Origin: Gordonia soli NBRC 108243
Lineage (GTDB): Bacteria; Actinomycetota; Actinomycetes; Mycobacteriales; Mycobacteriaceae
Assembly (NCBI RefSeq): GCF_000334455.1
Contig: NZ_BANX01000017.1
Location: 1-64,000 of the forward strand
Length of the DNA stretch: 64,000 nucleotides
Reading direction: 5' to 3'
In this document: piece by piece, positions 45,240 to 53,914 of the stretch
Layout of the letters: every line of letters begins with the position of its first letter
Position numbering within the stretch: the first letter of the stretch is position 1
Translations under genes and position numbers: made by a program
Notes under the pieces: model-generated
Told to the model about the DNA's origin: nothing
The model's database searches: none
Seen by the model: the letters and a program-made list of their open reading frames with translations, nothing else

Positions 45240-45673
45240 GCAAACCTCCCCCCGTCGAATCGCCAGTGCGGGAACACTGCTCGCAGCGGACCGTTCTGGA
45301 TCGCCCAGACCAGCAACCAGGTGGTGACGAACTGCACCGAGAAACCGAGGGGCGAGAGTTCGACGCCGTCGGGCAGCAGCGGCACGGCCGACACCACGAT
45401 CCACGCGAGGATGCCCTCGTTGATGCCCGTCACCAGCCCGAACAGTGTGGGCCAGTCCTTCTCCCACCGGAACTGCTGCAGCAGGTGGTACAGCAGCTCC
45501 CACACCAGGCCGAGCACGATGACCGTGGCAAGGACCGTGAAGGCGACGCGATAGGTGGTCCCCAGGGGCGCACCGTCGGGCAGCAGCGGGCCGATCAGGA
45601 TCGTCCACACGCCGCCGACGATGCCGAGCACGAGGACGCGGCTCTGCAGCCGACCCCAGAGCGTCGGGACCAT
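45236..45673 (-). CDS. Small four-helix membrane protein, unknown
   Basis: A 145-residue protein with four hydrophobic segments (about 12-32, 42-62, 85-105 and 112-128) and the conserved-looking WEKDWPTLFGLVTGINEG between the second and third. I do not recognise the family. It is sandwiched between the flavoprotein (one base away) and the FHA gene (four-base overlap), so it is surely a member of the operon. Confidence 0.8.
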   Translation of the reverse strand: MVPTLWGRLQSRVLVLGIVGGVWTILIGPLLPDGAPLGTTYRVAFTVLATVIVLGLVWELLYHLLQQFRWEKDWPTLFGLVTGINEGILAWIVVSAVPLLPDGVELSPLGFSVQFVTTWLLVWAIQNGPLRAVFPHWRFDGGRFA

Positions 45674-45674
45674 G

Positions 45675-47372
45675 TCAGTCCACCCCCCGCCGGTTCATCC
45701 ATCGCCACCACTGGGCGACCGAACGCGCAGGGGTGAGCTTGCGGCCGAAGCCTTGTGCGGCGAGATCGTCGACGATCTCCAGCCCGGCGATCTGCAGTCC
45801 GAGGAAGGTGTCGACTCCGGGGAAGTACCCGCCCAGCGTCGCGCTGCCGGATGCGTAGAGCCGGCCGGCCCCGTTGCGCGTGCCGATGAGTTCGAAGGTC
45901 CGGTCGACATCCATCCGGCCGACGGGATTGATGCCCGCCCCGGTGTGGTCGAGCAGGTCGGCGAGCAGTCGATGTTCTCGGACGTCGGCTTCCAGTCCGG
46001 TGCAATCGATCACGTAGTCGGCGTACAGTTCGATGGTCCCGTCGGGCCGGTGCGGCTGGTCCATCGGCGCGTGCGGGTCGACGCGGACCGTCGCCACGAC
46101 CCCTGCACCGTTGGGCGCGGGGACCAGGCTCTCCGCGGTACCGACCGCGACCCGGTACCACCCTTGGGTCCGACCGCGTTCCAGCTGGCGCTGCCAGTTC
46201 GCCCGGATCGGCGTGTTGGTACTGCTGATCTCCTGGTAGGCGGCTGCGCGCTCATGACCTTCGAGCTTGCGCATCCGCGCCTTGAGCTGACCGCCCCACG
46301 CCGACTTCGGATAGTTGAATCCCTGGTAGGTCCATCCGTGCGACGCCTTGCGACGCTTGAAGATCGACGGGCCGTACGGTTTGTCGGCATAGGTGCGGAA
46401 GAGGTGGACGATCTGCGTCTGCAGTCCGAAGCGATCGCGATCGTCGATGAGCCGCTGCAGGATTCGGGAGGCGACGATCCCGGCGCCGCGGATCATCACG
46501 GTGCCCGGGCGACGCTGCAGCGCCTGATAGACGTGCTCGTGGGACTCGTAGGCGTTGACGACCTTGCTGGCGTCGCGGTACGTCTCGCGAAACGCCTGGA
46601 GGTCCGGGAGCAATCGGATTCCCGGGTAGCCGATCGCCACGTGGACCCAGCGGCTGCGATACGCGATCCGCTTGGTCGGGGCTGCGCCCTGCGGTGGGGT
46701 CAGGATGGTGAAGTAGTCGCCGCCGACCCGACGCCGGATCATCCGCACCTGCCCTTGACGCAGACTGCGCGCATAACCGATGCGATCGCACTCGCGCGCC
46801 ATCGACTCGAAGGCTTGTCCGGCCTTGGGCGTGTAGTAGTTCGCGAAGATCGGCTCGACGAGGACGTTCCAGAGCGGCGCGAAGGTGCGGTCGGCCCACG
46901 CCTCGCGCACGGCGTAGGAGGGGAACCCCCAGATGTTGTCGGGGGTCGACGCCGAGTCCGAACGCAGGCGCTCACCTCGGGGGATCTGCGACACCCGCGT
47001 GAGGTACTCGTAGCTGTGCCAGGGCACGTCCTGCGGGCCGAGAACGGCTATCGCCTCGGCGGGCACGCCGCAGATCCGCAGGTAGTCGACCGTGATGAAG
47101 GAACCGATCCCGCTACCGACGGTGACGAACGGCACGTCGACGATCGGGATGCCCGCGGCCTCGACCATCGCGTCCGTCCAGAAGTCCGAATCGATCAGCT
47201 CTGGTGTGAGGTCACCGCCGCCCACCGCGCGCCGGACCCCGGGATGACCCGGCGCGGGCGCCGCTTGATGACCCGGCGCGGGCGCCGCCTGATGACCCGG
47301 CGCGGGCATCGCGCGACCCGGGACCGGATGTCGAGGGCCACCCGGAGCAGGCGGGTACGGCGGGGCGGTCAA
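45675..47372 (-). CDS. FAD/NAD(P)-binding oxidoreductase, unknown substrate
   Basis: A 565-residue protein with two dinucleotide-binding motifs, FVTVGSGIGSFITVDYL (about residue 85) and VMIRGAGIVASRILQRL (about 295), and a C-terminal GRLYASGSATLGGYFPGVDTFLGLQIAG typical of flavoproteins. The N-terminus has a Pro/Ala/Gly/His-rich stretch with PAPGHQAA repeats. I do not recognise the subfamily. The TTG at 47372 is chosen because GGAGGAG (47376-47382) precedes it by three bases; the longest frame starts 13 codons earlier at another TTG without such a site. It heads the pseudokinase operon. Confidence 0.8.
   Translation of the reverse strand: MTAPPYPPAPGGPRHPVPGRAMPAPGHQAAPAPGHQAAPAPGHPGVRRAVGGGDLTPELIDSDFWTDAMVEAAGIPIVDVPFVTVGSGIGSFITVDYLRICGVPAEAIAVLGPQDVPWHSYEYLTRVSQIPRGERLRSDSASTPDNIWGFPSYAVREAWADRTFAPLWNVLVEPIFANYYTPKAGQAFESMARECDRIGYARSLRQGQVRMIRRRVGGDYFTILTPPQGAAPTKRIAYRSRWVHVAIGYPGIRLLPDLQAFRETYRDASKVVNAYESHEHVYQALQRRPGTVMIRGAGIVASRILQRLIDDRDRFGLQTQIVHLFRTYADKPYGPSIFKRRKASHGWTYQGFNYPKSAWGGQLKARMRKLEGHERAAAYQEISSTNTPIRANWQRQLERGRTQGWYRVAVGTAESLVPAPNGAGVVATVRVDPHAPMDQPHRPDGTIELYADYVIDCTGLEADVREHRLLADLLDHTGAGINPVGRMDVDRTFELIGTRNGAGRLYASGSATLGGYFPGVDTFLGLQIAGLEIVDDLAAQGFGRKLTPARSVAQWWRWMNRRGVD
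47243..47314. repeat. 24-bp tandem repeat in flavoprotein gene
   Basis: Two almost identical 24-base units (47243-47266 and 47267-47290) and a third partial one encode PAPGHQAA-type octapeptides. The copies differ at one base, so the array may be recent or variable. Confidence 0.8.
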
Positions 47373-47431
47373 GTACTCCTCCAGGTGGCAGGCGCGCGAG
47401 AGTCGCGCCAACCTTAACCCGCGGCCGGAGT

Positions 47432-47469
47432 CGGGGCGCCCGCGAATCGTGTGTTCGGGGGACGCCCCG
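47432..47469 (-). terminator. Possible hairpin after rpmE2
   Basis: CGGGGCG (47432-47438) pairs with CGCCCCG (47463-47469), six bases after the rpmE2 stop on the minus strand. The loop is long (24 bases), so this is weak. Confidence 0.3.
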
Positions 47470-47474
47470 TCCGG

Positions 47475-47726
47475 TCAGCGGTACCGGCCCTGATACCGCT
47501 GACGGAACCGCTCCACGCGGCCCGCGGTGTCGAGCAGTCGGGTCGCACCGGTCCAGAAGGGGTGCGATTCGCTGGTGACGTCGACGACCACGAGCGGGTA
47601 GGTCTGCCCGTCGGTCCATTCGATGGTCCGGTCGGAGGTGATGGTCGAACGGGTGAGGAACTGTCCGCCGGTGGAGGCGTCCTGGAAGACGACGGGGTGG
47701 TAGTCGGGATGGATGCCGGGTTTCAT
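47475..47726 (-). CDS. rpmE2: Ribosomal protein bL31, type B (zinc-independent)
   Basis: An 83-residue L31 paralogue. [26 protein letters not shown] and [10 protein letters not shown] are type-B signatures, and the CxxC zinc motif of type A is absent. It replaces the zinc-containing L31 when zinc is scarce. The ATG overlaps the stop of the COG0523 gene (ATGA). It is the last gene of the leftward arm of a divergent Zur-type locus. Confidence 0.94.
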   Translation of the reverse strand: MKPGIHPDYHPVVFQDASTGGQFLTRSTITSDRTIEWTDGQTYPLVVVDVTSESHPFWTGATRLLDTAGRVERFRQRYQGRYR

Positions 47727-49105
47727 GCTCGTTCTCCTCGGTTGTCGGCGGCGGTGGTGTCGGCCGGGATCTGGTCGGGTCGGTCGACGTCGTCACAGGG
47801 ATCGGCGTGGAACTGCCCGAACGGGTCGTCGTAGGCGAGCCAGAGGGCCTGTCCCTGCGCCAGTTCGGCGTCGGTCAAGCAGGCCGCGCGCAGCGTCTCC
47901 TGGATGTCGGACGCGTCGGCGCGATGCGCGAGCACGACCAGGGCGCTGTGCCGGTCGCCGTGCTCACCCCAGCGCAGCGCAGCCATCGCGAGTCGCTCCG
48001 ACGACTGCCCGGCACGCTCGTCCTCGGTCATCGCCGCCAACCACGCGCCGCCATGGGCGACACGGAGGCCGCCGCCCGCCGACTCCAGCCAGAGCGCCTC
48101 GTCGGGTTGCGATGCGAGCCAGAGTCGTCCGCGGGCCGCGACCACGCCGTCGAGCAGGACGTCGATGGCCGAGTGCAGTCGGTCGGGGTGGAACGGCCGG
48201 TCGGAGTGGAACTCGACCAGCGAGACCCCGCAGTCGGTGTCCAGTGGCGGTTGCCCACGGAGCAACGGGCCATGCGGATCGTCGAGGCGCCCGCGCCGGG
48301 CCTCCGGTCCGATCCCGCCGAGCATCTGGGCGACCAGGAGTGCGGTGACCGGCCGTTGCGGGAGTTCCATGATCACCGGGGCACCGGGCGCGAGTCGGGC
48401 GAGCACCGCGACCAACCTGGCCGATTCCCAGCTGTCTCGGACCATCGGATCGCAGCCGGCCACGACGAGCGCATCGGCGAACGCGACCTGGCCGACGGCC
48501 ACCTGCGCGAGCGTCCGATCGTCGTCCGGATCACCGAGCCCGGCCTCGCCGACGCTCAGGTCTCCGGTCGCGGCCTCGAGCCACTGATCCTCCGCCACAC
48601 AGGCGATGGTCGCGTGCACCCGGACGTCGAGGCCCGCGGGACCGTCGACGAAGCCCGGCATCTCGGCGACGACGACCTCGTCGATGGCCCAGGACAGCGC
48701 CTCGGGCTCGATCATCGGATCGAGTTGCACCACGATCGTCTCGACCGTGCTGCGTCGATGCAGCCGGCGCAGGGTGGGCAACAGATCTTCCCGGATGGTG
48801 CAGGACACGCAGCCGTGGACGAGGTCGACCTCGGTGACCGAGACCGTCTCCTCCCCTTCGAGATCGACCGAGCGCAGCGTGCGGATGACGCGGCCGCTCG
48901 CGACGTCGCGGAGGTCGTGGTGGACGAGCGTGGTGCCCGCGACGACGGTCGCCGTCGCGGTGCGCTCGACGGCATCCTGGTCCAGCCCGGTCACCAACAC
49001 GACCGGGGTGCGGGCGATCTCTCCGACGTCGTCGGCTGCGTCGGTCAGCGGTCGATCACCCACGGGACTCCCTCCACCCCGACCCTCGTCGGGGCAACGT
49101 GACAT
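47723..49105 (-). CDS. COG0523/CobW-like protein of the zinc-starvation response
   Basis: A 460-residue protein related to CobW-family metallochaperones. It keeps [13 protein letters not shown] (the CxxC metal-binding region) and a CobW C-terminal-like domain, but the nucleotide-binding loop reads [14 protein letters not shown] and lacks the GK(S/T) of a true P-loop. The same loss occurs in the mycobacterial homologue (Rv0106; related to the Mpy recruitment factor Mrf), which belongs to the Zur regulon. It may act on ribosomes rather than as a GTPase. It is coupled to rpmE2. The ATG at 49105 is chosen over in-frame starts 10 and 40 codons upstream. Confidence 0.82.
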   Translation of the reverse strand: MSRCPDEGRGGGSPVGDRPLTDAADDVGEIARTPVVLVTGLDQDAVERTATATVVAGTTLVHHDLRDVASGRVIRTLRSVDLEGEETVSVTEVDLVHGCVSCTIREDLLPTLRRLHRRSTVETIVVQLDPMIEPEALSWAIDEVVVAEMPGFVDGPAGLDVRVHATIACVAEDQWLEAATGDLSVGEAGLGDPDDDRTLAQVAVGQVAFADALVVAGCDPMVRDSWESARLVAVLARLAPGAPVIMELPQRPVTALLVAQMLGGIGPEARRGRLDDPHGPLLRGQPPLDTDCGVSLVEFHSDRPFHPDRLHSAIDVLLDGVVAARGRLWLASQPDEALWLESAGGGLRVAHGGAWLAAMTEDERAGQSSERLAMAALRWGEHGDRHSALVVLAHRADASDIQETLRAACLTDAELAQGQALWLAYDDPFGQFHADPCDDVDRPDQIPADTTAADNRGERA

Positions 49106-49120
49106 AGTTCGATGCTTATC

Positions 49121-49188
49121 GGTAACGATTTCCATTTGGACTGACGCGACGCTACCGTAGCCACACGGCTTGATGCCAATCATTGTCA
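49121..49188. promoter_or_regulatory. Zur-like boxes between divergent zinc-response genes
   Basis: 49174-49188 reads TGCCAATCATTGTCA; its complement TGACAATGATTGGCA agrees with the actinobacterial Zur consensus TGANAATGATTNTCA at all but one defined position. A second, weaker dyad GGTAACGATTTCC (49121-49133) lies before the COG0523 gene. Zinc-bound Zur would repress both arms. Confidence 0.65.
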
Positions 49189-49223
49189 ACAAGGACGGTC
49201 GCGAGACCACAGAGGAGGTCGGC

Positions 49224-49460
49224 ATGTCCAGACGCTGTCAGGTCACCGGCGCCACGCCGGGATTCGGTAAGCAGGTGTCCCATTCGCATCGACGGACCAA
49301 CCGTCGGTGGGATCCGAACATCCAGCGTCGGCGCTACTTCGTCCCCAGTGAGAACCGCTACGTCACGCTGCGCCTCTCCGCGAAGGGGATCAAGACCATC
49401 GACCGCCGCGGCATCGATGCGGTGATCGCGGAGATCCGTGCCCGAGGGGAGAAGATCTGA
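49224..49460 (+). CDS. rpmB: Ribosomal protein bL28, alternative form
   Basis: A 78-residue L28: [26 protein letters not shown] is diagnostic. Only one cysteine remains, so the zinc-binding set is lost. Shine-Dalgarno GAGGAGG (49212-49218) fixes the ATG at 49224. First gene of the rpmB-rpmG-rpsN-rpsR operon, matching Rv2058c-Rv2055c. Confidence 0.95.
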   Translation: MSRRCQVTGATPGFGKQVSHSHRRTNRRWDPNIQRRRYFVPSENRYVTLRLSAKGIKTIDRRGIDAVIAEIRARGEKI

Positions 49461-49624
49461 TGGCTCGCAACGAGATCCGGCCGATCATCAAACTGCGGTC
49501 GACCGCGGGCACCGGTTACACCTACGTCACGCGCAAGAACCGCCGCAACGACCCCGACCGGATGGTGCTCCGCAAGTACGACCCGGTCGTCCGACGCCAC
49601 GTCGACTTCCGAGAGGACCGCTGA
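49460..49624 (+). CDS. rpmG: Ribosomal protein bL33, alternative form
   Basis: A 54-residue L33: [20 protein letters not shown] followed by [23 protein letters not shown], with no cysteine. The ATG overlaps the rpmB stop by one base and its own TGA overlaps the rpsN ATG by one base. It is one of the zinc-free paralogues that replace the zinc-ribbon form during zinc limitation. Confidence 0.95.
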   Translation: MARNEIRPIIKLRSTAGTGYTYVTRKNRRNDPDRMVLRKYDPVVRRHVDFREDR

Positions 49625-49929
49625 TGGCCAAGACATCGAAGATCAACCGCGACCTGCATCGCCGCGAGGTGGTCGCCCGCTACGCCGAGCGTCGGGCAGC
49701 ACTGAAGCGCACCATCGCCGATCAGTCGGCGAGCCCGGAGCAGCGTGCCGAGGCCCAACGCGCCCTCCAGCGTCTGCCGCGGGATGCGAGCCCGACGCGA
49801 CTGCGCAACCGCGACGTCGTCGACGGTCGGCCGCGCGGCTACCTCCGGAAGGCGGGGATCTCCCGCGTCCGGTTCCGCGAGATGGCCCATCGCGGCGAGC
49901 TGCCCGGCATCCGCAAGTCCAGCTGGTGA
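49624..49929 (+). CDS. rpsN: Ribosomal protein uS14, alternative form
   Basis: A 101-residue S14 of the long, cysteine-free class: [26 protein letters not shown] at the start and [30 protein letters not shown] at the end. The short zinc form has about 61 residues and four cysteines. One-base overlap with rpmG. Confidence 0.96.
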   Translation: MAKTSKINRDLHRREVVARYAERRAALKRTIADQSASPEQRAEAQRALQRLPRDASPTRLRNRDVVDGRPRGYLRKAGISRVRFREMAHRGELPGIRKSSW

Positions 49930-49978
49930 CCGACCTGCCCTCCAGGTGACAGCAGCCGTCCACGAACAGGAGTACCCC

Positions 49979-50242
49979 ATGAGTCCCAAGCCTCGTCGGC
50001 GCCAGGCGGAGACCACCGCCAAGCCGAAGCGCAATCTGCTGAAGGTCAACGGTGTCGCGGTCAGCGGCAGCAACCCCGTCGACTACAAGGACGTCGCGCT
50101 GCTGCGCCAGTTCCTGTCCGACCGCGGCAAGATCCGCAGTCGACGGGTGACCGGCTTGTCGCCGCAGGAGCAGCGCCAGGTTGCGACCGCCATCCGCAAT
50201 GCCCGGGAGATGGCTCTCCTGCCGTTCGATTCGAGGCGGTAG
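49979..50242 (+). CDS. rpsR: Ribosomal protein bS18, alternative form
   Basis: An 87-residue S18 with [52 protein letters not shown], here read in two parts. No cysteine is present. AGGAG (49968-49972) lies seven bases before the ATG. It closes the operon; the 65-bp element at 50301 starts 58 bases after its stop and may terminate it. Confidence 0.95.
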   Translation: MSPKPRRRQAETTAKPKRNLLKVNGVAVSGSNPVDYKDVALLRQFLSDRGKIRSRRVTGLSPQEQRQVATAIRNAREMALLPFDSRR

Positions 50243-50300
50243 GTCGGGTTCGGGCCCGGCGCGGGTTCCGGCCCGGGGCGCGAGAACACCTCTCTGACGA

Positions 50301-50365
50301 AAATCTGCCGCCGAGCGGTGAGTCACGTGCGATATCCACGCGGCGCCCCGCTCGGCGGCAGATTG
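50301..50365. repeat. 65-bp palindromic intergenic element, copy 2
   Basis: Begins AAATCTG, ends CAGATTG and has GATAT at its centre (50331-50335). AATCTGCCGCCGAGCGG (50302-50318) pairs perfectly with 50348-50364 (17 bp). Length, ends and centre match copy 1 at 2628, but the stem sequence differs. Confidence 0.75.
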
Positions 50366-50667
50366 TGGTCATCTCAGGTGCGTTCGCCCGAAAAACACCC
50401 GAGCCCGGCTAAAACCACCCACCAATTAAGCGCCTCAACCGCATTGGCATCCGCGAACATCTCTCGGGCAGAAATCGGCCCGACCCGGGCACATTTCGGA
50501 GCAAGACCACCCCGGCGCACACCGAAACCACCCGCTCCCCCCGGATTTCTGACATCTCAGCGAGCCGCACCGTGCACATTCCCGACCCGAGCCCGCTCAG
50601 CCGTCAATAATCCGACCCACCGCCAGCGCCACTCAGCCGTCAGTAATCCGACCCACGAACCCGACCT

Positions 50668-50732
50668 AAATCTGCCGCCCAGCCGACCATCACGTGCACT
50701 ATCCACGCGACACCCCGCTCCACAGCAGATTG
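50668..50732. repeat. 65-bp palindromic element, copy 3 (decayed)
   Basis: This copy aligns with copy 2 over all 65 bases without gaps, but its stem pairs only over the outer seven bases (AATCTGC / GCAGATT). It lies 47 bases beyond the antiporter stop on the minus strand. Confidence 0.65.
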
Positions 50733-50779
50733 TGATCATCGATTCGGCGAGCGGACGACCACGTAGCCCGGCGGAGCCC

Positions 50780-52699
50780 CTACTCCCCTGCCCGCATCTC
50801 CAGACTGATCTCCTCGGCGTCGAGCTGCGCCAGTTCCCGACTCAGCGTCGCCGACGTATAGGTGCCCTGGTCGCGCAGGGCGAGCAGGTGCTCGCGCTGC
50901 GCCGCGATGATCGCTCGACGTGCCCGCTCGAAGGTCTTGCGGTCCGCGATCCCGAGACCGCCGCCCTCGCCGCCGGAGTCCTCCTCGTCGTCCGGGGTGC
51001 GGGTCAGCTGCGGCATCCGACGCTTCAGCCAGGGGTAGTCGTCGACGATCCCCGACTCGATCAGCACCTGTTGCGCACTCGCGACCAACTCCGCGTGCAG
51101 ACGGTTGCGCTCGTCGGCGGCATCGTCGGACGCCCCGGTGATGCCCAGCCGGCGGATGAGCCAGCCCAGCGTGCCGCCTTGCAGGATCAGCGAACTCGCC
51201 GCCACCACGAAGGCCGTCAGCACCAACAGCGAACGGGACGGGGTGTCGGCGGGCAGGGTCTGCGCGGCCGCGACGGTCACGACGCCACGCATACCGCCCC
51301 AGACGACGACGGACGCCTCCTTGGGCCCCAGGGGCGCTGCACGGTAGTAGTCGATGTCGGCGATCCGCCGACGGATCCGCGAGACGTAATGCCGTGCATC
51401 ATCGGCATTCTCGATGCTCGGACGGCGCAGTTCCCGACGTCGCCCGGGCCGGCCGCGTAAGCGGAGTCGGCGGGGCGGTCGGCTCGGTGGCGGCCGCCGG
51501 TCACGCGCCGGCACGCCGACACCCGGGACCGACTCCGGCCGCACCGAGCTCCCCGACTCCGGCGACGACCTCGAATCCGATTCCGCACCTTCGGTATCGC
51601 CGTCCGTCTCCGTCTCCGGGTCCGCCGACTCCTGCGCACGCTTCTGGGCGGTCCGGACGATCTTCGAATCCATCCGTTCCAGATAGGGCCGGATGGCCGA
51701 CCCGCGTTGCGCCACCTTGTCCAGCCACCAGATCAGTGGCACCACATATGCGGCACGCACCACCATGGTCACCCCGAGCGCGGCGAGGCCTATCCACAGC
51801 GCGGTCTCGACCCCGCCGTGATCGTCGTGGACGTCGACCACCAGCCCGAACAGTTCGAGCCCCATCAGCAGGAACACACCGCCCTCGGCGATGAACTCGA
51901 CCGTGCGCCAGTTCTGGGTGTCGGAGACGCGATGCTGCGCGGTCAGGTACCTGACCGATCCGGCGCCCGTGACCAGACCCGCGGTGACCGCGGCCACCAG
52001 TCCCGAAGCCCCGATGTGCTCGGTGGGCAGGTAGGCCAGGTAGGGCACGGTGAACGAGATGACCGTGTTGACCGTCGCGTCGGTGACCCGGGCGCGGACC
52101 CGGAGATTGAGCCATCCGATCGCGCCGCCGATGACCACGGCTGCGACCACCGCATAGACGAAGTTGAGGGCCACCCCGCCGAAGGAGATGCTGGCCGCAG
52201 TCGCGGCCACCGCGGCGCGCAGCAGCACCAGGGCCGTGGCGTCGTTGAGCATGCTCTCGCCCTCGAGCACTGCGGTCACACGCGCGGGGACACCGAGACG
52301 TTTACCGATGGAGGTCGCGACGGCATCCGTCGGGCTGACGATGGCACCGAGCGCGATACCGGTCGCCAACGAGACGTCGGGCAGCACCCAGTGCAGGAAG
52401 AACCCGACGATGACGGCGCTCACCAGCACGAGCAGCACCGACAGCGCGCTGATCGCACCGAAATCACGACGGAAGTCCATGGTCGGCATCGATACCGCGG
52501 CCGAGTACAGCAAGGGAGGCAGCACCCCGACCAGAATCCACTCCGGATCGACCTCGATGGCCGGCACAAAGGGCATCACGCCGACGATCACCCCCGCGAC
52601 GACCAGGATCAACGGCGCTGCGACGCGGATCTTGCGGCCGAGCACGTGTGCAGCCGCGATCCCGAGGACCGCGACGACGACCAGCAGGATCTCCTCCAT
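50780..52699 (-). CDS. CPA1 Na+/H+ antiporter (NhaP-like)
   Basis: A 639-residue exchanger with about 12 helices. Family signs are GIALGAIVSPTDAVA, VLEGESMLNDATALVL (the ion-binding Asp), and WGGMRGVVTVAAAQTLP. Between helices 10 and 11 lies an unusual hydrophilic insert of about 110 residues, first acidic (ADPETETDGDTEGAESDS) then very Arg/Pro-rich. The C-terminal 110 residues are cytoplasmic and charged. ATG at 52699 is preferred over the frame start 21 codons earlier, since EEILLVVVAVLG begins the first helix. Unlike the CPA2 antiporter at 41632, this gene stands alone. Confidence 0.9.
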   Translation of the reverse strand: MEEILLVVVAVLGIAAAHVLGRKIRVAAPLILVVAGVIVGVMPFVPAIEVDPEWILVGVLPPLLYSAAVSMPTMDFRRDFGAISALSVLLVLVSAVIVGFFLHWVLPDVSLATGIALGAIVSPTDAVATSIGKRLGVPARVTAVLEGESMLNDATALVLLRAAVAATAASISFGGVALNFVYAVVAAVVIGGAIGWLNLRVRARVTDATVNTVISFTVPYLAYLPTEHIGASGLVAAVTAGLVTGAGSVRYLTAQHRVSDTQNWRTVEFIAEGGVFLLMGLELFGLVVDVHDDHGGVETALWIGLAALGVTMVVRAAYVVPLIWWLDKVAQRGSAIRPYLERMDSKIVRTAQKRAQESADPETETDGDTEGAESDSRSSPESGSSVRPESVPGVGVPARDRRPPPSRPPRRLRLRGRPGRRRELRRPSIENADDARHYVSRIRRRIADIDYYRAAPLGPKEASVVVWGGMRGVVTVAAAQTLPADTPSRSLLVLTAFVVAASSLILQGGTLGWLIRRLGITGASDDAADERNRLHAELVASAQQVLIESGIVDDYPWLKRRMPQLTRTPDDEEDSGGEGGGLGIADRKTFERARRAIIAAQREHLLALRDQGTYTSATLSRELAQLDAEEISLEMRAGE

Positions 52700-52905
52700 G
52701 CGTCTACATCTACCTGCTGCTGCTGAACGCCGCCGACCCGGCTCTCGGGGATAGCCCCGCAAAAGGCCAGTTCAAGGTAACCAACGCGCGAAGCGCCATC
52801 ACGGGATGTGACATTGGATGTTGACAGATGATGCGCCGCGCGAATACGTTCGGAGCAACGGTCGAACGACCATCATCAGCCCGCGCCGAGCAGGGGAGCC
52901 CCCCG
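52700..52905. promoter_or_regulatory. Promoter region of the AurF-like/fprB operon
   Basis: TTGACA (52821-52826), an 18-bp spacer and TACGTT (52845-52850) make the best conventional promoter seen in the window. Transcription would start near 52857, giving a 49-base leader with AGGGGAG before the ATG at 52906. This excludes the upstream in-frame ATG at 52828. Confidence 0.6.
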
Positions 52906-53907
52906 ATGACAAACGCCCTCAGGTACGTCCCGGAGCACGACAAGTCCTCCGACGCCGACGACTACCACCAGGTTCTCGACGACCTCTCTGCCGCGTCCGT
53001 CCACCGAAACTTCGATCCCTACATCGACATCGACTGGGACGCCGAGCACATGGCCGTCCGCACGGACGATCCGCGCTGGAAGCTGTCGACGGACGTCGAC
53101 CCCATCGGCCGCCACCCCTGGTACCAGCAGTTGCCCGAGGAGAAGCAGATCCGGATCGGGATGTGGCGTCAGGCCAACGTCGCGAAGGTCGGTCTGCAGT
53201 TCGAGTCGATCCTGATCCGCGGGCTGATGCAGTACAGCTTTGCACTTCCCAACGGAGCGAAAGAGTTCCGCTACACCACGCACGAGGCCAAGGAAGAGTG
53301 CAACCACACTCTGATGTTCCAGGAGTTCGTCAACCGCAGCGGGATGGACGTGCCCGGTGCGAAGCTGGGCTACCGCCTGGTGTCTCCGCTGGTCCCGCTG
53401 GTCTCCACCCTGTTCCCGAACGTCTTCTTCTTCGGAGTCCTCGGCGGCGAGGAGCCGATCGACCACATCCAGAAGGACTTCCTGCGCACGCGTTCGACCC
53501 TGCACCCGACCATGGCCGCGGTGATGCAGCTGCACGTGGCCGAAGAGGCGCGGCACATCTCGTTCGCCCACCACACGCTTCGCGAGAACATCCCCAAGAA
53601 GGGATGGTTCCAGCGATTCGTCCTGTCGTTGGTCTTCCCAATCGCGATGCGGCTGCTGTGCGGTGCCATCATGGTGCCGCCGAAGAGCTTCCAGCGTGAG
53701 TTCGACATCCCCGACTCGGTCATGAAGGACATTTTCTGGCGCTCGGACGAGTCGAAGCGATTCCTGCGCAACGTCTTCGGCGACGTACGGATGCTCGGCG
53801 AGCAGTGCGGGCTGATGAACCCGGTGTCGCGCGCACTGTGGAAGTTGCTCGGCATCGGCGGTCGTCCGTCGCGGTTCCGCAGCGAACCGACCTACACGGC
53901 AGCCTGA
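52906..53907 (+). CDS. AurF-like diiron oxygenase/oxidase
   Basis: A 333-residue helical protein of the AurF (p-aminobenzoate N-oxygenase) type. Candidate iron ligands are in FESILIRGLMQYSF, THEAKEECNHTLMF (E...ExxH) and HVAEEARHISFAHH (ExxRH), spaced as in diiron four-helix bundles. Its partner is the ferredoxin-fused reductase seven bases downstream, which could supply electrons; mycobacteria keep the same pair (Rv0885-fprB). Substrate is unknown; N-oxidation or C-H oxidation are possible. Confidence 0.85.
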   Translation: MTNALRYVPEHDKSSDADDYHQVLDDLSAASVHRNFDPYIDIDWDAEHMAVRTDDPRWKLSTDVDPIGRHPWYQQLPEEKQIRIGMWRQANVAKVGLQFESILIRGLMQYSFALPNGAKEFRYTTHEAKEECNHTLMFQEFVNRSGMDVPGAKLGYRLVSPLVPLVSTLFPNVFFFGVLGGEEPIDHIQKDFLRTRSTLHPTMAAVMQLHVAEEARHISFAHHTLRENIPKKGWFQRFVLSLVFPIAMRLLCGAIMVPPKSFQREFDIPDSVMKDIFWRSDESKRFLRNVFGDVRMLGEQCGLMNPVSRALWKLLGIGGRPSRFRSEPTYTAA

Positions 53908-53914
53908 TCCGCGG

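Larger units (their letters stand above)
50243..50779. other. 537-bp noncoding region with repeat debris
   Basis: This is the longest gene-free stretch of the window and is visibly richer in A and T. It holds two 65-bp palindromic elements (50301-50365 and 50668-50732) in the same orientation and, between them, a 25-bp direct repeat at 50596-50620 and 50632-50656 with one mismatch. No ORF looks coding. Confidence 0.7.

Noticed and set aside
50243..50779. Protein-coding gene in the long spacer
   Set aside because: The only long frame crossing it (50318-51460) is antisense to the antiporter and shows no homology-like features.
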